Below, piece by piece: positions 17,071 through 25,390 of a stretch of 32,091 nt of DNA. This DNA is from an uncultured Pelagibacteraceae bacterium (GTDB lineage: Bacteria > Pseudomonadota > Alphaproteobacteria > Pelagibacterales > Pelagibacteraceae), in the NCBI GenBank assembly GCA_902516065.1, contig CABXXB010000009.1, positions 1 through 32,091 on the forward strand. The letters run 5' to 3'. Each line of letters starts with the position of its first letter. Positions within the stretch are counted from its first letter, which is position 1. Made by a program: the position numbers and the translations under genes. The notes beneath the pieces are model-generated. The model had not been told where the DNA came from. It searched no databases and saw only the letters and a list, made by a program, of their open reading frames with translations.

Positions 17071-17976
17071 ATGAATAATAAAAGTCTTTGGAATTATATA
17101 ATTAATAAAGGGCATATTCTTCCCTCACCTTTAGCAAATAGGCTTGGAATACCAGTTTTAAGAACAATTTTAGCAAATTTAATAATACGAATTAGAAGAT
17201 TTAAAAATTGTAGACCTCAAAATGATTATGAAAATACATTAATTAAGGATGGAATTGTTGTGATCCCAGATTTTTTACCTGAAGAAGAATTTTCTCAGCT
17301 CAAAAAAGAAATATACGAGGGAATATCTGATCAAAAAGAAGTTATAGTTGCAAATAATGGCTCGTCTCAAGCGACTCTTTATCCTTTTTCTAAAGACAGG
17401 TATAAAAATTTTCCTGCAATACAAAATTTTGTGAAAAATAAAAAATTGATAAGATTAATAGCGGCTGCCGAAGGTATGAAAGTCTTTAATGAAATTTCGT
17501 CATTTAGATTTGAAAAAACAATATTTGGAAATCCAAAAGCAGATACAGATAATAATATCCCATTTCATGCTGATGTTCATTTTCATTCTCATAAAGTTCT
17601 ATTTTATTTGAGCAATGTAACAGAAGACGAGGGTCCCTTTGGGTATTGCCTTAAATCCCATAAAAATGATTTTGATAGATTGTGGTTTGAATTTAAAAGA
17701 GGTCAGCTTAAAGACTCACATAAAAATTCTTGGCGAATAGAGGATCATCTTGATAATAAATTTTTTAAAAATTACTTTCAAAAACTTATGAATATGAAAT
17801 ATAAAGTCGTAGGTAAACCAAATACATTAATCATTGCAAATGTTCACGGTTTTCATCAGAGAGGAGAGGCTTTAGAAGGAGCTAGTAGGTCATTAATTCG
17901 AATCCCATATAGATACAATCCACTAGGACCTCAAAAGGAATTATCACCAGACATGTACTCAGGTTCATTGTTTTAA
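17071..17976 (+). CDS. Phytanoyl-CoA dioxygenase (PhyH)-like Fe(II)/2-oxoglutarate protein
   Basis: The 301-residue protein has the double-stranded-beta-helix pattern of PhyH-type oxygenases: an HxD iron motif in PFHADVHFHSHK (H166, D168), a distal histidine in NVHGFHQRGEAL (H259 or H262) and a 2-oxoglutarate-binding arginine in SRSLIRIPYRY (R273). The region FLPEEEFSQLKKEI near 68-81 is the usual N-terminal entry of the fold. It is predicted to be a cytoplasmic hydroxylase of unknown substrate. The overall identity to named enzymes is probably low. A 105-bp spacer after it holds a promoter for the next operon. Confidence 0.7.
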   Translation: MNNKSLWNYIINKGHILPSPLANRLGIPVLRTILANLIIRIRRFKNCRPQNDYENTLIKDGIVVIPDFLPEEEFSQLKKEIYEGISDQKEVIVANNGSSQATLYPFSKDRYKNFPAIQNFVKNKKLIRLIAAAEGMKVFNEISSFRFEKTIFGNPKADTDNNIPFHADVHFHSHKVLFYLSNVTEDEGPFGYCLKSHKNDFDRLWFEFKRGQLKDSHKNSWRIEDHLDNKFFKNYFQKLMNMKYKVVGKPNTLIIANVHGFHQRGEALEGASRSLIRIPYRYNPLGPQKELSPDMYSGSLF

Positions 17977-18025
17977 GATTAAACTTAGACTAATTGTCTT
18001 TACCCAAAATGAACAAGCATTTTCT

Positions 18026-18054
18026 TTGACACATCTTTATTAATTTAGTTTAAT
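18026..18054 (+). promoter_or_regulatory. Likely sigma-70-type promoter for the betaine transporter operon
   Basis: TTGACA at 18026-18031 is a consensus -35 box; TTTAAT at 18049-18054 follows after a 17-bp spacer, close to TATAAT. It lies 28 bp before the binding-protein ATG at 18082, with an SD GAGGGG at 18071-18076. The consensus -35 is notable in such A+T-rich DNA and suggests strong expression. Confidence 0.5.
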
Positions 18055-18081
18055 TAAATTTAAATAAACCGAGGGGAAAAA

Positions 18082-19044
18082 ATGAAAATAATTAAAACTA
18101 TATTAATAGCTGGATTAATTTCAATTTTTGCAACTTTTTCATCATTTGCTGAAAAAGTAAAAATTGGAGATCCAGGTTGGACTGGTGCTACCGCAATAGC
18201 AAATTTACTTGCAGCAGTTGTTACAGATAAAATGGGTGGAGAAGCAGAGCTTGTTCCAGGAAACAATACGGCAATCTATGGTGCTATCGATAGGAGCAAA
18301 GGTGAAATAGAAGTTCACCCTGATATATGGTTGCCAAATCAACAAGCTTATACAAATGATTTAGTTCCAAAAGGAACTTTAAAATTAAGCAGCAAACCTT
18401 ATGAAGGAAACCAAGGTTATTGTGTTTCACAACAGTTTGCAAAAAAGATGAATATTACTGCAATTGAAGATTTAGGAAGACCTGAAGTTGTTAAAGCTAT
18501 GGATAGTGATGGCAATGGTAAAGGTGAATTTTGGATTGGAGCAGATGGTTGGGCATCAGCAAATGTTAACCAAGTTAAATTAAGAGACTATGGTTTATAC
18601 GATGCTGGTATCGAACCAATAAGAGCAGCAGAGGCAGTTAAAAATGCAAGAGTTCTTGACTCAATTAAAAAAGGTGAGGGATATGCATTCTATTGTTACA
18701 AACCACATGCAATTTGGGGAATGGCTGATGTAGTTATGTTGGAAGAACCAAAATTCGATCCAGCTAAATACAAAATGGTTCAACCAAAAGAAGATGCAGA
18801 TTGGTATAATAAATCATACGTAGCTTCAAAAGATGCACTCAAACAAATACAAATAGGTTGGGGTACGTCTTTAGAGAAAAAATCACCAGCAATTGTAGAA
18901 TTCTTTAAGAATTTTCAATTAACAGCAGATGATGTTTCGTCAATGGCTTATGCAATTTCAGTTGAGAAAAAAGATCCAGCTGATGTAGCAAGGGCTTGGA
19001 TGAAAGCAAACAAATCTACTGTTGATGGTTGGTTAGGACTATAA
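18082..19044 (+). CDS. proX: Glycine betaine/osmolyte ABC transporter substrate-binding protein
   Basis: The 320-residue protein has a signal peptide (TILIAGLISIFATFSSFAE) and an OpuAC/ProX-type fold: VKIGDPGWTGATAIANLLAA, EVHPDIWLPNQQAY and KGEGYAFYCYKPHAIWGM, in which aromatic residues (Trp and Tyr) suit a cation box for trimethylammonium groups. It binds glycine betaine or related methylated compounds (choline, TMAO, DMSP are possible) in the periplasm. A candidate -35/-10 pair lies 28 bp upstream. A strong hairpin follows it, so its transcript is likely more abundant than that of the ATPase and permease. Confidence 0.9.
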   Translation: MKIIKTILIAGLISIFATFSSFAEKVKIGDPGWTGATAIANLLAAVVTDKMGGEAELVPGNNTAIYGAIDRSKGEIEVHPDIWLPNQQAYTNDLVPKGTLKLSSKPYEGNQGYCVSQQFAKKMNITAIEDLGRPEVVKAMDSDGNGKGEFWIGADGWASANVNQVKLRDYGLYDAGIEPIRAAEAVKNARVLDSIKKGEGYAFYCYKPHAIWGMADVVMLEEPKFDPAKYKMVQPKEDADWYNKSYVASKDALKQIQIGWGTSLEKKSPAIVEFFKNFQLTADDVSSMAYAISVEKKDPADVARAWMKANKSTVDGWLGL

Positions 19045-19060
19045 TCTAAATTAAACTATT

Positions 19061-19097
19061 TATACTCGGCAATATTTAATTGCCGAGTATATTTTCC
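19061..19097 (+). terminator. Intercistronic hairpin (partial terminator or mRNA stabiliser)
   Basis: TATACTCGGCAAT (19061-19073) and ATTGCCGAGTATA (19079-19091) form a perfect 13-bp stem with a 5-base loop, followed by TTTT. It lies between the binding-protein gene and the ATPase gene, where such elements usually raise the level of the binding-protein mRNA over that of the transporter components. Confidence 0.75.
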
Positions 19098-19116
19098 TAA
19101 AATATAAGAGAGACTA

Positions 19117-20178
19117 ATGAATTCGTCTGGATCAGCTATTAAAATTGAAAATGTTTGGAAAGTTTTTGGCAATAATTCCAGTGAAGCTTTAGATGCAATT
19201 CAAAATCAAAAAATTTCAAAAACTGAAGCTTTAGAAAAATATAATTCAGTAATAGGTGTCTCTGATGTTTCTTTTGACGTAAAACAAGGTGAAATATTTT
19301 GTGTCATGGGCCTATCGGGTAGCGGAAAATCAACATTAGTAAGACATATCAATAGACTTTTAGAACCTACTTCTGGAAAGATTTTAATTAATGATCAAGA
19401 TGTGATGAAACTTGATAGGGAAAGTCTACAAGAATTAAGAAATAAAAAAATAGGTATGGTTTTTCAAAATTTTGCTCTAATGCCACATAGATCTGTAGTG
19501 GATAATATAGCAATGCCTCTAGAAATTAGAGGGATTAGTAAAAATGACAGATTAGATGTAGCAAATAAAATTTTAGATGTCGTTGAATTACAAGGTTGGG
19601 GTAATAAATTTGCACATGAATTATCAGGCGGTATGCAGCAAAGAGTTGGCCTTGCAAGAGCGTTAGCTGCTGATCCTGAATTTCTTTTAATGGATGAACC
19701 ATTTAGCGCATTAGACCCATTAATAAGAAGACAACTACAATCTGAATTTATTAAGCTTTCAAAACAGATGAAAAAAACAACTGTCTTTATTACACATGAT
19801 TTAGATGAAGCAGTAAGAGTTGGACACAGAATTGCGATTATGAGAGATGGTAAAGTAATACAAATTGGAACACCCGAAGAAATAGTAGTTAGTCCTGCGG
19901 ATGAATATGTGGCAGACTTTGTAAAAGGTATTTCACGATTAAAAGTTGTGCAAGCCAAATCAATAATGCAGTCGGTAAAAGCTTATGAAAAAAAACATGG
20001 TAAATTATGGGATGACCCTGAAAGTGTTCAAGATGACGAACTATTGAGTCAACTAATTGAAAAATCTAAATCAAAAGAAAAACCATTAGTGGTAAAAAAT
20101 TCTGATGAGAATGTTATTGGTGTAATCACACAGGCGGATCTTTTAAAAGCTGTAATTGAGGGTAGTGATGGAGAATAA
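19117..20178 (+). CDS. proV: Glycine betaine/proline ABC transporter ATP-binding protein
   Basis: The 353-residue ATPase has a ProV/OpuAA-type N-terminal extension (about residues 1-50), Walker A GLSGSGKST (65-73), signature LSGGMQQRVGLARAL, Walker B EFLLMDEPFSALD, H-loop FITHDLDEAVRVG and a C-terminal CBS-like segment (PLVVKNSDENVIGVITQADL), which in OpuA senses ionic strength. Only part of a CBS pair appears, so regulation may be reduced. It starts after the hairpin and overlaps the permease start. Confidence 0.9.
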   Translation: MNSSGSAIKIENVWKVFGNNSSEALDAIQNQKISKTEALEKYNSVIGVSDVSFDVKQGEIFCVMGLSGSGKSTLVRHINRLLEPTSGKILINDQDVMKLDRESLQELRNKKIGMVFQNFALMPHRSVVDNIAMPLEIRGISKNDRLDVANKILDVVELQGWGNKFAHELSGGMQQRVGLARALAADPEFLLMDEPFSALDPLIRRQLQSEFIKLSKQMKKTTVFITHDLDEAVRVGHRIAIMRDGKVIQIGTPEEIVVSPADEYVADFVKGISRLKVVQAKSIMQSVKAYEKKHGKLWDDPESVQDDELLSQLIEKSKSKEKPLVVKNSDENVIGVITQADLLKAVIEGSDGE

Positions 20179-21667
20179 AAATAACCCTTCTAGGTCAGAA
20201 TTGATCACAGATTTTGTCAAAACAAACCCTAATTATTATATTGAGCAGTTTCAAAAAATAGGTAGCAAACCAACATTTTCTTACTCATTTAATCTTTATG
20301 CTGCAATTTTTGGACCTATATGGTTTGGGATAAGAAATATTTGGAACTGGGCATTAACATTTTTAATAATTGAAACTTTTGCAGTAGTTCAAATTATAAG
20401 AGGTTTATTTGGTAATATTACAGCTGAGGCAATTCAAAAAATTGAACAAGTTCAATCAACTATAGCATTTAGAAATAAACAATTAGAGGCTGCAATAACA
20501 AATAATCCAGATAAAGTTGATGTTTATAAGCGTAATATCAAATCATTAGAGGATGCAATGCAAGGCTATATTAATGAAGTTGATAGAATTGAGGCCTCAG
20601 CAATTTGGATTACTATTTTTGGAATTGTATTATTAATTTCAATAAAAATAACTCAAGGTATTATTGCAAATTCTAAATTGGAAAAAAGATATTCAGAGTG
20701 GTTATCCGATAAAACTATTAGCCCTGGTATGCAAATAAAGAATTATATTCTAAGTACTATTTTTACTTCAGTGATAATGTTTTTCTCAGTGGTTCACTAT
20801 AGTTTTCCTGGCTTAATAACTATAATGAATGAATTTCCAACACATCCTGAAATTAGATTAACATCTATTAGTTGGGTTGAAACAGTATTTAATTACGCGG
20901 TCATTAAAGGTGATGCTCTATTTACAGCAATTACAATTGGTATTCGTTCTGTTTTAGATTTTTTAGAATTGTTGTTCGTAAAAACACCCTGGATAGTGAT
21001 CATAACTACTATAGTTATTTTAACTGGTTTATCTGCAGGACCGCGTGCTGCAATTTATTCAGCTGGATTTTTGTGCTACATGGGTTTTCTAGGTTTTTGG
21101 GTAAAAGCGATGACTACCCTGGCATTACTTGGAACAGCAGCAATTTTAAGTATTGTAATTGGAATACCTCTTGGAATTTTCTGTGCTAGACGCCAAAGAT
21201 TTTATTCGATGATCAGACCAATAATGGATTTTATGCAAACAATGCCTGCTTTTGTATTTATGATTCCAGTCATAGCATTCTTTGGGACAGGAAAGGTTGC
21301 CGCAGTAATAATCACAATGATTTTTGGTGGAACGCCTGTGGTGAGACTAACAGTGCTTGGTTTAAGAGGAGTGCCAGAAACTATAAGAGAAGCGGCAATA
21401 GCCTATGGTGCAAGTAAATGGTATTTACTTAGAAAAGTAGATTTACCATTAGCAACTCCTTCAATATTAGCAGGGGTAAACCAAACAGTAATGTTAAGTT
21501 TAGCAATGGTTGTAGTTGCATCATTAATTGGTGCAAAAGGTTTAGGACAAGATGTCCTAGAAGCATTACAGTATGCTAATGTAGGACAAGGTATACTTGC
21601 CGGTGTAGCCATATTATTTGTCGCATTAATCCTCGATAGAGTTGTTCAAGGAAAAAAAAGAGTTTAA
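20168..21667 (+). CDS. proW: Glycine betaine/osmolyte ABC permease with N-terminal extension
   Basis: The C-terminal half (about 315-495) is a ProW-type permease with segments ATLLALLGTAAI-like TTLALLGTAAILSIVIGIP and the ATPase loop VPETIREAAIAYGASKWYLL. It is preceded by about 300 residues not found in ordinary ProW: a DUF2628-like membrane domain (FSYSFNLYAAIFGPIWFGIR, residues 37-56), a predicted coiled coil (about 85-140), then further membrane segments. I chose ATG at 20168 because GAGGG lies at 20159-20163; it overlaps the ATPase gene by 11 bp. It probably carries betaine-like solutes through the inner membrane. Confidence 0.85.
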   Translation: MENKNNPSRSELITDFVKTNPNYYIEQFQKIGSKPTFSYSFNLYAAIFGPIWFGIRNIWNWALTFLIIETFAVVQIIRGLFGNITAEAIQKIEQVQSTIAFRNKQLEAAITNNPDKVDVYKRNIKSLEDAMQGYINEVDRIEASAIWITIFGIVLLISIKITQGIIANSKLEKRYSEWLSDKTISPGMQIKNYILSTIFTSVIMFFSVVHYSFPGLITIMNEFPTHPEIRLTSISWVETVFNYAVIKGDALFTAITIGIRSVLDFLELLFVKTPWIVIITTIVILTGLSAGPRAAIYSAGFLCYMGFLGFWVKAMTTLALLGTAAILSIVIGIPLGIFCARRQRFYSMIRPIMDFMQTMPAFVFMIPVIAFFGTGKVAAVIITMIFGGTPVVRLTVLGLRGVPETIREAAIAYGASKWYLLRKVDLPLATPSILAGVNQTVMLSLAMVVVASLIGAKGLGQDVLEALQYANVGQGILAGVAILFVALILDRVVQGKKRV

Positions 21668-21675
21668 AAATAATT

Positions 21676-22038
21676 ATGAAGAAAATTTTTACATTAATTT
21701 TTTGTGTATTTGCGTTTAGTGCAATTGCAAAAGAAACAACTTTTAATAAAGAGTTATTTGATAAAGCCCAATTAGATGGCAAGGTTGTAATAGTTAGTTC
21801 TTGGGTAAAATATTGTACGTCTTGTGCAAGTCAAATGAAAGTTTTAGATAAAGCTAAAAATGATTTTAATAATATTGAATATTTTAAATTCGATGTAAGA
21901 AATAAAGAAATAGCTGATTTATTTAACATTCAATATCAAACAACTCTTTTAATTTTTAAAGATAATAAAGAAGTTTATAGAAGCATTGGTGAAACAAGTA
22001 GAGAAGCAATCTATAAAGCTATTAAATCTTCAATTTAG
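21676..22038 (+). CDS. Exported thioredoxin-like protein
   Basis: The 120-residue protein has a signal peptide (KIFTLIFCVFAFSAIAKE) and a thioredoxin-like domain with a CTSC redox motif (C47 and C50, in YCTSCASQMK), similar to the C-terminal domain of DsbD. It likely reduces or shuttles disulfides in the periplasm. The cis-proline region is YQTTLLIF instead of the canonical TP, which is unusual but occurs in this group. It follows proW after 8 bp. Its stop is 2 bp from that of the convergent gene. Confidence 0.75.
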   Translation: MKKIFTLIFCVFAFSAIAKETTFNKELFDKAQLDGKVVIVSSWVKYCTSCASQMKVLDKAKNDFNNIEYFKFDVRNKEIADLFNIQYQTTLLIFKDNKEVYRSIGETSREAIYKAIKSSI

Positions 22039-22055
22039 GTTTAAGCACCTAAATT
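22032..22055. terminator. Bidirectional hairpin spanning both convergent stop codons
   Basis: AATTTAGGT (22032-22040) and ACCTAAATT (22047-22055) are a perfect 9-bp inverted repeat with loop TTAAGC. The left arm contains the TAG of the thioredoxin-like gene and the loop begins with the complement of the TAA of the ETHE1-like gene, so the coding ends form the hairpin. There is no strong U-tract on either side. Confidence 0.5.
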
Positions 22056-22721
22056 AATATTTCTAGATACATTAGTTTCTATTTCTGCAGGTTTTTTTAA
22101 ATTAAGATTATTCATAATAACAATATACTCATCAACACTGCTAACTTGTAATCTAGGATTATTTTTTTTTTCTTTTCCAATTGTACTTACTTTTTGCCCT
22201 TTATAGTCATGAGCAGGATATAAAAGGGTCTCTTCTGGTAATTTTAAAAGTCTATTGAATATTGAATTATATGCATCTTTTGAACTTCCATTTTGGAAAT
22301 CTGTTCTACCTGTACCATTAATTAATAGTGTATCTCCAGAAAATAAATAGTTATCCATTAAAAAACTATAGCTGTCTGAAGTATGTCCTGGAGTATACAT
22401 TGCTCTAATTTTGAGATTATCTAAATTAATATATTCATCATCTTTAACTTTTATTTCAACCGTTTCCGCAGGAGAATGGGCACCCATAATAGTTGAACAT
22501 TTGGTAATATCTTTAAGCTTAGATGCTCCTGTTACGTGATCAGCATGAATGTGAGTGTCAATCACCTTAACTAATTTTAAATCTAACTCTTTCAACAGTT
22601 TAATATAATCGCCAACATTCTCTTTAACAGGATCAATAATTAATGCCTCTCGACCTTTCCCTGATGAAATTAAGTATGTATATGTTGAAGATTTTGTGTC
22701 AAACAATTGTTTAAAAATCAT
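22041..22721 (-). CDS. ETHE1-like persulfide dioxygenase (metallo-beta-lactamase fold)
   Basis: The 226-residue protein has the MBL motif THIHADHVTGA (H57, H59, D61, H62), H113 in YTPGHTSDSY, D130 in SGDTLLINGTGRTDFQNG and H171 in YPAHDY, matching ETHE1/persulfide dioxygenases that oxidise glutathione persulfide to sulfite; the GTGRTDFQ block is diagnostic. A longer frame to 22925 exists, but the extra residues overlap the opposite-strand cupredoxin and look like noise, so I chose the ATG at 22721. Together with the rhodanese it suggests sulfane-sulfur handling. Confidence 0.9.
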   Translation of the reverse strand: MIFKQLFDTKSSTYTYLISSGKGREALIIDPVKENVGDYIKLLKELDLKLVKVIDTHIHADHVTGASKLKDITKCSTIMGAHSPAETVEIKVKDDEYINLDNLKIRAMYTPGHTSDSYSFLMDNYLFSGDTLLINGTGRTDFQNGSSKDAYNSIFNRLLKLPEETLLYPAHDYKGQKVSTIGKEKKNNPRLQVSSVDEYIVIMNNLNLKKPAEIETNVSRNINLGA

Positions 22722-22791
22722 CTTAATATAATACCATAAAAGAACAAATTGACCCATTGTTAAAATAAAATTTAATATTATTTTTTTAATT

Positions 22792-23294
22792 ATGGAACTG
22801 ATAAAATTTATAATTATATTTCTATTTTTACATTCATTTGCGTATGCAGATAAGAATATGAAAATTGGCTCTAAAGGCAAAGAAAGCGAAGTCTCACGTG
22901 TAGTTAAAGTTTTTATGTATGACAATTATTATGAGCCAAGTTCATTTCAAATTAAAGCCGGCGAAACGATAAAATTTGAAGTAGAAAATGCCGGTATGCT
23001 TGTTCATGAATTTAATATCGCAAATAAAATGATGCATATGAAGCATCAACCAGAAATGTTAAAAATGGTTGAAAATGAAATTCTTTTAGCTGACTCAATC
23101 GACAAAAAAAAATGAAAAAAATGGCAAAAATGGATAAAGCCATGGGTCACTCACATAGTAATAGTGTTTTACTTGAGCCAAAACAAAAGGGAGAAATAAT
23201 CTGGAAATTTGATAATGCAGTTGACATTGAAGTAGCTTGCAATGTGCCCGGTCATTATCAAGTTGGAATGATTGCTAAAGTTGATATAAATTAA
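22792..23294 (+). pseudogene. Cupredoxin gene split by a one-base deletion in a poly-A run
   Basis: Two frames together encode one exported type 1 copper protein. The first (22792-23115) has a signal peptide (IIIFLFLHSFAYAD) and a beta-sandwich N-terminus with a copper histidine in LVHEFNI (H72). The second (from 23112) has HSHSNSVLLEPKQKGEIIWKF and the copper loop EVACNVPGHYQVGM, providing Cys, His and Met. The frame is lost in a run of nine A (23104-23112), where ten would restore a continuous protein, and the ATGA overlap leaves a short restart. Possible explanations are mutation, RNA-polymerase slippage rescue, reinitiation or a sequencing error. DUF4396 follows directly. Confidence 0.8.
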
Positions 23295-23298
23295 CTTG

Positions 23299-23745
23299 AT
23301 GGACACTGCAGCTAAAGCTAATTTTCATTGGTCATGTAAACATACTTGGAAGAAAAGTGCTAAAAACACAGGTTGGTGTTTGTTGGGTTGTGCAATTGGA
23401 GATTTGGGTACAATTTTATTTTTCCAGCTTTCAAAAATTCCTTTTCCTATTTTAGGAATTATGACTTTAGCTATTATTAATGGTTTAATTACAAGTATCA
23501 CTTTAGAAACAATTATTTTGATGAGACAAAATTTTGATTTTTCTAAAGCTTTTAAAACAGCATTGGCTATGAGTTTTATTTCTATGATTAGTATGGAGAT
23601 AACAATGAACTTAACTGACTATTATCTAACAGGAGGTGCTACTTTGACATGGTGGGTTATTCCTATAATGCTTGGAGTGGGTTTTATAACTCCTTGGCCA
23701 TATAATTATTGGAGGTTAAAAAAATTTGGCATCAACTGTCATTAA
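23299..23745 (+). CDS. DUF4396 membrane protein
   Basis: The 148-residue protein has about four hydrophobic segments and the DUF4396 features: FHWSCKHTWKKSAKNTGWC near the N-terminus, GDLGTILFF, and TLTWWVIPIMLGVGFITPWPYNYWRL near the end. I chose ATG at 23299 over TTG at 23296; the two codons are adjacent. Family members often sit near copper genes, which agrees with the cupredoxin immediately upstream. Function is unknown. It overlaps the methyltransferase start by 20 bp. Confidence 0.8.
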   Translation: MDTAAKANFHWSCKHTWKKSAKNTGWCLLGCAIGDLGTILFFQLSKIPFPILGIMTLAIINGLITSITLETIILMRQNFDFSKAFKTALAMSFISMISMEITMNLTDYYLTGGATLTWWVIPIMLGVGFITPWPYNYWRLKKFGINCH

Positions 23746-24445
23746 AAATTGGGATAATAAAACTTGGCTTTCATCTAAGAACTATATTTTAAATTTTAAC
23801 AATTTTTTAATAAAAGCTAACAAATTAGACTCAAATTCACAAATTTTAGATATTGGATGTGGTCGAGGTAAAATCATTGGTTCATTAAGTTCTAAATTAA
23901 AGCTTAGAATGAAACCTATTGGCATTGATTTAGTTTATCACAAAGATAAAGATAAGAGAATTGATTTTAAAAAAACTGATGCCATTTCTTTTTTTTCTAT
24001 AAACAAAAAAAAATTTGATTTAATCTTAATTAAGCAAACTATTCATTTGCTTAAAATTAGTGAAATAAAAACTTTGTTAGTTGAGATGAAAAAAAGTTTA
24101 AAGCCTAACGGAAAAATTTTAATATTCACATTAGAACCACATAAAAATGAAATACCAAATTTTGCATTAATGAGATTAAGATTATTAAAATCTCTAAAAA
24201 GAGATAAAAAAATTTTAAAATTTATTTCAAAACTTTATCCAAAAAGAATTATAAAATATTTTTCTTATAAAGTTACTATAAGTAAAAAAAAATATATTAA
24301 TATGATTTCAAAAAAATTTATTTCTACACTTCTTAATTTAAATAAAAAACAAATTAGCACTGGTATTAATGAAATTAATCTTAAATACAAAAAAGATTTA
24401 AATTTTAATGATAAATTAGTTTGTATAATTATCAAAAATAATTAA
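23726..24445 (+). CDS. SAM-dependent class I methyltransferase
   Basis: The 239-residue protein has the class I methyltransferase core: ILDIGCGRGKIIGSL (motif I, about 40-54), an acidic loop in IGIDLVYH, then FDLILIKQTIHLL, KSLKPNGKILIFTLEPHK. The rest is lysine-rich, and the substrate is unknown. A TTG start at 23726 was chosen because GGAGG lies at 23711-23715, 10 bp before it, inside the end of the DUF4396 gene. No closer ATG leaves the N-terminus intact. Confidence 0.75.
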   Translation: MASTVIKNWDNKTWLSSKNYILNFNNFLIKANKLDSNSQILDIGCGRGKIIGSLSSKLKLRMKPIGIDLVYHKDKDKRIDFKKTDAISFFSINKKKFDLILIKQTIHLLKISEIKTLLVEMKKSLKPNGKILIFTLEPHKNEIPNFALMRLRLLKSLKRDKKILKFISKLYPKRIIKYFSYKVTISKKKYINMISKKFISTLLNLNKKQISTGINEINLKYKKDLNFNDKLVCIIIKNN

Positions 24446-24455
24446 GATCGATTAT

Positions 24456-24866
24456 ATGAATCATTTAATAAAAAAATTTAATAATTTTTTCTTAAATTTT
24501 GAAGCTCTAGGATCTCTTTTATTAAGACTTGCAGTAGGTACAGCTTTTATCATTTATGGTCTTGGAAAGTTTCCTTTACCACCCGAAGGTCTTATAGAAT
24601 ATTTTGATTTATCACCATTTCTTGCAAGTTTAGTTGCGATATCAGAAGTATCCACTGGTATTATTCTTATCATTGCTAATTTTATCAAAAATTCAATTGG
24701 CCACATATTAACCAGATTGGCAGGTTTAAATATCGTCATTTTAATGATTTGTATTTTTGCAGTAGCTCATAGAGATTGGTTTATAACAAAACAACTTTTC
24801 ACCAGTGTGCAAATTTTTCTTTTAATTGGTGGTTTTTATTTTTTAATAAAGGGTAATAAAATATAA
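24456..24866 (+). CDS. DoxX-family membrane protein
   Basis: The 136-residue protein has four hydrophobic segments and the DoxX pattern LLLRLAVGTAFIIYGLGKF near residues 17-36, then SLVAISEVSTGIILIIA. Family members are small integral membrane proteins, some linked to thiosulfate or sulfur oxidation; no specific role can be given. It starts 10 bp after the methyltransferase gene. Confidence 0.85.
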   Translation: MNHLIKKFNNFFLNFEALGSLLLRLAVGTAFIIYGLGKFPLPPEGLIEYFDLSPFLASLVAISEVSTGIILIIANFIKNSIGHILTRLAGLNIVILMICIFAVAHRDWFITKQLFTSVQIFLLIGGFYFLIKGNKI

Positions 24867-24901
24867 ATTGCGTTATAGGTGAATTTATATATTCTTAGAC
24901 G

Positions 24902-25081
24902 ATGAGATATATAAATGGTTTTATAAATTTAATTACAAGCTTAATAGTTTCAACAATTATTATTTATGCAATTAATATCGTTGCAGGCTTTGCAGGTGCA
25001 GATTATTCATTTTCGAACGGTGAAGTATTTGTAATGTGGATTTTAATGGCAATATTAGTTAATAATTGTTTTAAAAAATAG
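24902..25081 (+). CDS. Small membrane hypothetical protein
   Basis: A 59-residue frame with ATG at 24902 and TAG at 25079-25081 has two hydrophobic segments (about 7-29 and 43-55) separated by FAGADYSFSNGEVF. It lies 35 bp after the DoxX gene and 10 bp before the next gene. It fills the gap exactly and its composition is that of a genuine two-pass membrane peptide. I do not recognise a family. Confidence 0.6.
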   Translation: MRYINGFINLITSLIVSTIIIYAINIVAGFAGADYSFSNGEVFVMWILMAILVNNCFKK

Positions 25082-25091
25082 CATTTCTAAA

Positions 25092-25379
25092 GTGAGTAAT
25101 TCAGTAAAAACTGACGACGTAATCTTTAATTTCTTTAAACAAATTTGTGATGAAAAAGATGATAAAAAATGTGTCGAGCTAGGAAATAGCTGGATAAAAG
25201 CTATGGAGACAAATCTAGCAAACATGGAAACAAATTTAGATGAAAAAGATAAAATTAAATATAAAAAAGATATTCAAAATAATCGTAGTCACTTAGATAG
25301 TCTTAAAGAGAAAAATTCATCTGAGTGGAAAGAATATGCAACCAAATGTATGGTTGAAATCATGGATAATAAAGTATAA
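25092..25379 (+). CDS. Hypothetical helical protein
   Basis: The 95-residue product starts with GTG at 25092. It is strongly charged and helical, with no signal peptide or membrane segment, and two widely spaced cysteines plus a third near the C-terminus. A region rich in Met, Asn, Leu and Lys (about 37-70) looks like a short coiled coil. I do not recognise a family. No strong ribosome binding site is seen, so the start is uncertain. Confidence 0.55.
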   Translation: MSNSVKTDDVIFNFFKQICDEKDDKKCVELGNSWIKAMETNLANMETNLDEKDKIKYKKDIQNNRSHLDSLKEKNSSEWKEYATKCMVEIMDNKV

Positions 25380-25390
25380 ATATTCAATAA

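Noticed and set aside
19464-19958. Minus-strand open frame of 164 codons
   Set aside because: It lies wholly within the ProV ATPase gene, whose Walker and signature motifs prove the plus strand codes.
22722-22925. N-terminal extension of the ETHE1-like protein to 22925
   Set aside because: The extra residues overlap the start of the cupredoxin gene on the other strand and do not match the family; the ATG at 22721 gives the normal N-terminus.
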